This document shows positions 5,866 to 9,889 of a stretch of DNA of 9,889 bases, in pieces. The notes below the pieces were generated by a model. It saw nothing but the letters and a program-made list of their open reading frames with translations. It made no database searches and was not told where the DNA came from. Source of the DNA: JBBQHM01 sp038323965 (lineage in GTDB: Bacteria > Verrucomicrobiota > Verrucomicrobiia > Chthoniobacterales > UBA10450); contig JBBQHM010000084.1 in the NCBI GenBank assembly GCA_038323965.1, positions 1-9,889 on the forward strand, given 5' to 3'. Both the position numbers and the translations under genes were made by a program. The stretch's first letter is position 1, and the number at the start of each line of letters is the position of its first letter.

Positions 5866-5877
5866 GCTTCGGCTTAC
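5862..5877 (+). other. UUCG-tetraloop hairpin over the stop codon
   Basis: gtaagc-ttcg-gcttac is a perfect 6-bp stem closed by the extra-stable UUCG loop. The 5' arm contains the TAA stop of the secreted-protein gene. No T-run follows, but the true terminator hairpin begins 13 bases later. It probably stabilises the mRNA 3' end. Confidence 0.5.
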
Positions 5878-5890
5878 TTCACTTCACACA

Positions 5891-5921
5891 CCCGCGGGGC
5901 GAAAGCTCCGCGGGTTTTTTT
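5891..5921 (+). terminator. Strong rho-independent terminator
   Basis: cccgcgg-ggc-gaaa-gct-ccgcggg forms a 10-bp GC-rich stem (one G-U pair) with a GAAA tetraloop, followed by seven T (5915-5921). It ends transcription of the secreted-protein gene. The galE stop codon is only a few bases further on. On the - strand no T-run follows the stem, so it should not terminate galE efficiently. Confidence 0.9.
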
Positions 5922-5926
5922 GTTTT

Positions 5927-6898
5927 CTAATCGCCGTAGCCGTTTGGAAATTGCAGGTGCCATTTCCAGGCGCTCTCGACAATCGCAGCGATCGACTCCA
6001 GCTGCGGGCGCCAGCCGAGCTCGCGTTTAATTTTTTCCGACGCTGCGATTAACTTTGGCGGATCGCCAGGGCGACGAGGCTTTTCAATCGCAGTCACGGT
6101 TTTGCCCGTCACTTTGCGACAGGCGTCGATCACTTCACGGACACTCGATCCGCCGCCAGTTCCCAGATTATAGAAATCGCTCTTCTTAGCCGCGAGCGCG
6201 AGCATGTGCGCGCGGGCGAGATCGAAAATGTGGATGTAATCCCGGATGCACGTTCCATCAGGCGTGTCGTAATCCGTGCCGTAAATTTCGACGCTCTCTT
6301 TTTGGCCGAGCGCAACTTTCAGCACATTCGGGATCAGGTGTGTCTCGGTCCGGTGATCTTCGCCGAATTTTTTCGAGGCACCGGCGGCGTTGAAATACCG
6401 CAGTGCCACAAATCGCAAACCATGAATCTCATCGTACCAACGCAGGATTCGCTCGAAGGCGAGCTTGGATTCTCCGTACGGATTGATCGGTCGCTGCGGC
6501 AGCGTCTCGTCGATCGGCACACGCTCCGGCGGGCCGAACGTCGCGCACGTTGACGAGAAAACGAAGCGACGCACGCCGGCATCAATCATCGCGTCGAGCA
6601 GGTTCACCCCATTCCCAATGTTGTTCCGAAAATACTTCGACGGATTTGTCATCGATTCGCCGACAAGCGCGCTCGCCGCAAAATGCATGACCGCTTCAGG
6701 CTTTGCGCCATGCATGGCAGAACTGATGGATTCGCGATCAGCCAGGTCGCCCTCGATAAACATCGCGCGTTCATCAATGGCAGCGCGGTGACCTTCCGTG
6801 AGATTATCGAAAATCGTGATCTCGTGTCCTTCATCGAGCAGCAATTCCGTGCAGATGCTGCCAATGTAACCTGCGCCGCCCACCACTAGAATCTTCAT
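5927..6898 (-). CDS. galE: UDP-glucose 4-epimerase
   Basis: An NAD-dependent extended short-chain dehydrogenase/reductase interconverting UDP-glucose and UDP-galactose, which feeds cell-envelope polysaccharide synthesis and galactose use in the cytoplasm. 323 residues, normal for the family. Visible: Rossmann GGAGYIG (7-13); acidic Asp31 at the end of beta-2 (IFDNL); MHFAASALVGES (71-82); catalytic Ser/Thr in FSSTCATFG (114-122); YGESK giving Tyr141 and Lys145; ALRYFNAAGA (165-174); TPDGTCIRDYIHIFDLARAH (212-231), typical of GalE; NLGTGGGSSVREV (244-255). It lies 40 bases downstream of the 3D-domain lipoprotein gene on the same strand and may share its transcript. A GGAAG lies about 11 bases before the ATG. 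A related UDP-sugar epimerase is possible, but the RDYIH and YFNAAGA blocks favour GalE. Confidence 0.93.
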   Translation of the reverse strand: MKILVVGGAGYIGSICTELLLDEGHEITIFDNLTEGHRAAIDERAMFIEGDLADRESISSAMHGAKPEAVMHFAASALVGESMTNPSKYFRNNIGNGVNLLDAMIDAGVRRFVFSSTCATFGPPERVPIDETLPQRPINPYGESKLAFERILRWYDEIHGLRFVALRYFNAAGASKKFGEDHRTETHLIPNVLKVALGQKESVEIYGTDYDTPDGTCIRDYIHIFDLARAHMLALAAKKSDFYNLGTGGGSSVREVIDACRKVTGKTVTAIEKPRRPGDPPKLIAASEKIKRELGWRPQLESIAAIVESAWKWHLQFPNGYGD

Positions 6899-6938
6899 CG
6901 CGTGCTCAACTTCCGCGCGCTGCGAATCGAACGCAAAA

Positions 6939-7457
6939 CTAGCGGTCGGCCACCTTGACCGACTGCTTTTTCTTGATCGCAGCGATCATGCGCCGGATCT
7001 GGCCGTGCCGGGAGCGCGGCGCGAGCACTTTCAGGCTTTGTTCATCGGAACCCCATTGCTCGATATCAATATCGACTTTGCGCACGCCCCAGCGCCGCAT
7101 CTCCAGCCGGCTCGGTTTATAGAGGTCGATAGTATTCGTGCCGATCATCGCCCAGCCGTAATCATCGATTACATATTCGTCGTTAGTTCCTACGATCTTG
7201 AATCTTGTGCCCAGAGGAAAGTGCGACCAGTCCGCTGCGGCACTCATGACGTGGCGCCCCGAAAGATAGCCGCCAATCGCATTGTGCGGGACGCCGCCGG
7301 CTTCATTCCGGCAATACGCGGTGGTGCGCACATTCATGCGACCCAGCCCGGAGTTCGCCTCTTTAACCGCCGTCTTTGTTTGCTCCACGGCGCAGCTCGC
7401 GAGCAAAAGTGAGGCGGCCGATACGGTCGCTAGTCTCAGGCATGAATTGAGTTGCAC
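6939..7457 (-). CDS. Lipoprotein with a 3D (RlpA/MltA-like double-psi beta-barrel) domain
   Basis: From the proposed GTG start at 7457 the protein is 172 residues: MQLNSCLRLATVSAASLLLASC is a lipoprotein signal peptide with lipobox LASC, so the mature protein should begin at a lipidated Cys in the envelope. The domain follows: VRTTAYC, then HVMSAAADWSHFPLGTRFKI, then YVIDDYGWAMIGTNTIDLY and MRRWGVRKVDIDIEQWGS. Asp residues in SAAAD, IDDYG and IDLY fit the three-aspartate 3D domain found in MltA-type lytic transglycosylases and RlpA-like proteins, which act on peptidoglycan; its substrate here is unknown. It ends in a basic tail. The frame stays open to an ATG at 7595, but that would overlap the divergent gene at 7519 and bury the signal peptide. 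A TTG at 7496 preceded by GGCGGAAG is another credible start. Confidence 0.8.
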   Translation of the reverse strand: MQLNSCLRLATVSAASLLLASCAVEQTKTAVKEANSGLGRMNVRTTAYCRNEAGGVPHNAIGGYLSGRHVMSAAADWSHFPLGTRFKIVGTNDEYVIDDYGWAMIGTNTIDLYKPSRLEMRRWGVRKVDIDIEQWGSDEQSLKVLAPRSRHGQIRRMIAAIKKKQSVKVADR

Positions 7458-7518
7458 GATGCGCGCGTGATTACCGATTGAAGCTGCGAATGGCAAGCGA
7501 TAACTTCCGCCGCTCACG

Positions 7519-8172
7519 ATGCCGACTCTCCTCCCGACCCAGGCTTTGATCGCGGAAAATGTAATCCTGGATGCGCGGCTGGCGCTCTCCCACACGCGCG
7601 AACGCTGGTTGGCTATCGCCGATTTACATTTCGGTTTCGAGCTTAGTCAACGTGCCGCCGGGCGACTCGTGCCACTCTGGGGGATGCAATCGGCGCAGGA
7701 GAGATTGCTGAAGTTGATTACGGATTACGCACCAAAGCAGCTCGTCGTAGTGGGCGACATCGTGCACGACAAAGCGGCCACGAATTACGCACGCGAGCTC
7801 ATGGCGGAAGCAGGGAAACGCTGCGAGGTCATCCTCATCGCCGGGAATCACGATCGTCAGATCGCGCGTGAGATCGGCTGCGTCGATTCGTGGACCAGCG
7901 GCGACTTTGAATTTCATCACGGCCACTGCGCGCGGGAAACTAAAGGTGAAATCCAGGTCATCGGGCATCACCATCCCGCGGCGACGCTGCGAGATGGTGC
8001 GGGCTTGCGTTTGAAATTTCCGGCGTTCGTGCAGGAGAACGGATGCTGGATTTTACCGGCGTTTTCGGCCTGGGCCGGCGGCACGGAATGGAGCCGAAGT
8101 GAACAGAGCCGGGTCTGGCTCTGCACCCCGGGACGCGTCCTCGAACTACAGGAAATCGAAGACGCCGCCTAA
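7519..8172 (+). CDS. PdeM-like metallophosphoesterase
   Basis: A 217-residue calcineurin-like phosphoesterase with the full set of metal ligands: D35-x-H37 in IADLHFG, D80 in [10 protein letters not shown]110-H111-D112 in AGNHDR, HHGH at 133-136 and GHHHP at 149-153. The order, the short length and the ending [23 protein letters not shown] place it in the family that includes PdeM (MJ0037-like), annotated as a ligase-associated DNA damage response phosphoesterase. The expected reaction is hydrolysis of phosphodiesters with two metal ions in the cytoplasm. The usual partners (ATP-dependent ligase, Lhr-type helicase, exonuclease-like protein) are not in this window, so I do not assign the gene symbol. 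It is divergent from the lipoprotein gene, and its TAA overlaps the stop of mscL by four bases on the opposite strand. Confidence 0.87.
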   Translation: MPTLLPTQALIAENVILDARLALSHTRERWLAIADLHFGFELSQRAAGRLVPLWGMQSAQERLLKLITDYAPKQLVVVGDIVHDKAATNYARELMAEAGKRCEVILIAGNHDRQIAREIGCVDSWTSGDFEFHHGHCARETKGEIQVIGHHHPAATLRDGAGLRLKFPAFVQENGCWILPAFSAWAGGTEWSRSEQSRVWLCTPGRVLELQEIEDAA

Positions 8173-8636
8173 GAGCGCGCCATTCCCGCGCCGCCGAAGT
8201 CGGTCGTGCAATGCGGGCAACGTGTCGCCTTGATCGGAATCGTCATCGTGCACGCCGCGCATTCCTTGGAGACTTTTTCGCCGACCGGTGCCGGACGCTT
8301 CAGTTTATTGAGCGCGCGAACGACCATAAAGATGCACAGCGCAACGATCAGGAAACTGATGATCAAGGTAACGAAATTTCCGTAGTTCCAGGTCACAGCA
8401 CCAGCTTTGGCCGCGTCCGCAGGGGTGAGGAACGTGGCGCTGCCATTCGCGGCCGGCTTCAGGACGATGAACTTATTCGAGAAATCCAGACCGCCGGTCA
8501 GCAGGCTGATCGGAGGCATCAGAATGTCCTTTACCAGCGACGTGATGATGGCCCCGAACGATGCGCCAATGATCACCCCGACGGCGAGATCCATGGCATT
8601 ACCCTTGACTGCAAATTCTTTGAAGTCTTTCCACAT
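8169..8636 (-). CDS. mscL: Large-conductance mechanosensitive channel with C-terminal zinc ribbon
   Basis: A homopentameric inner-membrane safety valve that opens under membrane tension on hypo-osmotic shock. 155 residues. N-terminal amphipathic helix [20 protein letters not shown], pore helix TM1 about 15-44 ([21 protein letters not shown]), periplasmic loop 45-85, TM2 about 86-107 ([22 protein letters not shown]). The usual C-terminal helical bundle is replaced or extended by a cytoplasmic zinc ribbon: C126-x2-C129 and C140-x2-C143 in [18 protein letters not shown]. Such tails are known in MscL of several phyla and their role is unclear. The gene starts 12 bases after the leuS stop on the same strand, so it is probably co-transcribed. 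No good Shine-Dalgarno is visible in the short gap, so translation may depend on coupling. Confidence 0.96.
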   Translation of the reverse strand: MWKDFKEFAVKGNAMDLAVGVIIGASFGAIITSLVKDILMPPISLLTGGLDFSNKFIVLKPAANGSATFLTPADAAKAGAVTWNYGNFVTLIISFLIVALCIFMVVRALNKLKRPAPVGEKVSKECAACTMTIPIKATRCPHCTTDFGGAGMARS

Positions 8637-8648
8637 GACGTCTGCTAA

Positions 8649-9889
8649 TCAGGTGGCGACGACGTTGACAAGTTTGTTCCGCACGACCACGACCTTGCGG
8701 ATTTGCTTTCCGGCGATGAATTCCAAAACGCGATCGTTCGCGCGCGCAATCGCTTCAAGCTCTTCGTCGGATGCATCGAGCAATACGCGAATCTTGCCGC
8801 GAACCTTGCCGTTCACCTGCAGGACAATGTCGACTTCATCTTCGATCAGGAGCGATTCATCAAAAGCTGGCCACCTCTGCGCGGTAATATCTCCTTCACA
8901 AACTTGTTCCCAAAGCTCCGAGCTGAGATGCGGCGCGAAAGGATTGAGCAGCACGAGGAAAGTGCACATCGTCGATCTCGGAATCGCAGGCGCGGTCGTG
9001 AATGCATTCACGAAGACCATCATCTGAGAAATCGCGGTGTTGAACGAAAGCGACTCGATGTCAGCCGTCACTTTTTTGATGGTAGCGTGGAGAATCTTAA
9101 GTTGCCCCTTGTCGGGCGGGACGTCCTGCACGCGCGCCGATATCTCCCAATCGCCCGCCTGATTTTCGTCCATCATCAAACGCCAGACACGCGCGAGGAA
9201 ACGCGAAATCCCTTCGACGCCGCGCATGCTCCACGGCTTCATCTGCTCGAGCGGTCCCATGAACATCTCGTAGCAACGGAGTGCATCGGCTCCGTATTGC
9301 TCGATCACTTCGTCCGGGTTCACCACATTCCCGCGCGACTTCGACATCTTTTGGCCATCTTCGCCCAGGATCAGTCCCTGATTTACGAGTCGCTGGAACG
9401 GCTCAGCTTTTGAGACGTGCCCGAGATCAAAGAGAACCTTTTGCCAGAAGCGCGCATACAAAAGGTGCAGCACGGCGTGTTCTGTGCCGCCGACGTAGAG
9501 ATCGATTCCGCCCGGTTGATCGCCACCCATCCAGAATTTCTCCGCCTCCTTGCCGACGAAGCGCGAATCGTTCTGCGGATCGCAGAAGCGCAGAAAATAC
9601 CAGCACGATCCCGCCCACTGCGGCATCGTGTTGGTTTCGCGCGTTGCGGTTTCGGAATAGCGAATCCAATCCTTTGCTTTCGCGAGCGGCGGCTCACCGG
9701 TGCCGGTTGGCTTGAAATCATCGAGGTCCGGCGGCACCAGCGGCAATTCAGACTCGTCGAGGGAACGATGTTTGCCGTTTTCCCAGACAATCGGGAACGG
9801 CTCGCCCCAATATCGTTGCCGCGAAAAAAGCCAGTCGCGCAGTTTGTAGCGGATGTCGCGGCGTCCATGATGGTGCTCTTCAAGCCAGG
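8649..9889 (-). CDS. leuS: Leucyl-tRNA synthetase, C-terminal half (partial)
   Basis: A class I synthetase charging tRNA-Leu. The frame runs through the right edge, so about 412 C-terminal residues are visible of a usual ~850. The visible part begins with WLEEHHHGRR, then RDWLFSRQRYWGEPFPIVW, the re-entry into the catalytic domain after the CP1 editing insertion. It continues with MPQWAGSCWYFLRF, YVGGTEHAVLHLLYARFW, and the signature KMSKS (bases 9350-9336, in GEDGQKMSKSRGNVVNP). The all-alpha anticodon domain follows (LNPFAPHLSSELWE), then the C-terminal domain VDIVLQVNGKVRGK ... IRKVVVVRNKLVNVV. The HIGH motif, editing site and N-terminus lie beyond the window. A TTG at 9746 begins a shorter reading but is inside the conserved sequence and is not the start. 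mscL follows after 12 bases. Confidence 0.97.
   Translation of the reverse strand, partial: WLEEHHHGRRDIRYKLRDWLFSRQRYWGEPFPIVWENGKHRSLDESELPLVPPDLDDFKPTGTGEPPLAKAKDWIRYSETATRETNTMPQWAGSCWYFLRFCDPQNDSRFVGKEAEKFWMGGDQPGGIDLYVGGTEHAVLHLLYARFWQKVLFDLGHVSKAEPFQRLVNQGLILGEDGQKMSKSRGNVVNPDEVIEQYGADALRCYEMFMGPLEQMKPWSMRGVEGISRFLARVWRLMMDENQAGDWEISARVQDVPPDKGQLKILHATIKKVTADIESLSFNTAISQMMVFVNAFTTAPAIPRSTMCTFLVLLNPFAPHLSSELWEQVCEGDITAQRWPAFDESLLIEDEVDIVLQVNGKVRGKIRVLLDASDEELEAIARANDRVLEFIAGKQIRKVVVVRNKLVNVVAT

Noticed and set aside
5891..5921. Terminator acting in both directions for the convergent pair
   Set aside because: Only the + strand has a T-run after the stem; on the - strand the following bases are gtgtgtgaag, so a galE terminator is not supported here.
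7458..7595. N-terminal extension of the lipoprotein to an ATG at 7595
   Set aside because: It would place a lipoprotein signal about 45 residues inside the protein and overlap the divergent gene starting at 7519.
8407..9413. Two long open frames on the + strand opposite mscL and leuS
   Set aside because: Both are antisense to conserved domains of leuS/mscL and their translations look like low-complexity shadow sequence.
1..9889. CRISPR array, tRNA or rRNA gene, or complete insertion sequence
   Set aside because: Reading both strands showed no regularly spaced repeats, no cloverleaf with a T-loop, no rRNA-like stretch and no transposase-like protein.

Overview
The window looks like a chromosomal segment of a high-GC Gram-negative soil bacterium, most plausibly a member of Verrucomicrobiota related to the Chthoniobacterales. 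This is inference. It rests on the style of the synthetases, a threonine-rich secreted protein of a type I associate with that group, an MscL with a zinc-ribbon tail, and palindromic repeats of the SSRAQRSGVEG type. No rRNA, tRNA or CRISPR array was found, and no complete insertion sequence.

Region 1 (1-1868, + strand) is an accessory, defence-like block. It opens with the last ~80 codons of an Eco57I/type IIG-like restriction-modification methyltransferase, cut by the window edge. Three genes follow, each starting on an ATGA overlap with the gene before it: a DUF6883-like protein, a DUF4926-like protein and a protein with an HNH-like zinc-binding core. Directly after them lies a second, diverged copy of the same methyltransferase C-terminus with no gene body. 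The cassette therefore sits between two copies of one gene tail.

Region 2 (1870-5314, - strand) holds a small uncharacterised protein and the housekeeping pair hisS-aspS, transcribed leftward in that order. hisS and aspS overlap at TAATG. Inverted repeat elements flank this junction, code the last residues of HisRS and the first of AspRS, and could fold the junction into a long mRNA hairpin. AspRS carries residues expected of a non-discriminating enzyme.

Region 3 (5443-7457) has a secreted Thr-rich protein (+) ending in a strong intrinsic terminator. It converges with galE (UDP-glucose 4-epimerase), which lies downstream of a lipoprotein with a 3D/RlpA-like fold; both of these are on the - strand.

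Region 4 (7519-9889) has a PdeM-like metallophosphoesterase (+) whose stop codon overlaps that of the convergent mscL. mscL lies 12 bases downstream of leuS, which runs off the right edge; about its last 412 codons are visible. Regions 2-4 look like ordinary core genome. The most unusual biology is the region 1 cassette and the hisS/aspS junction.
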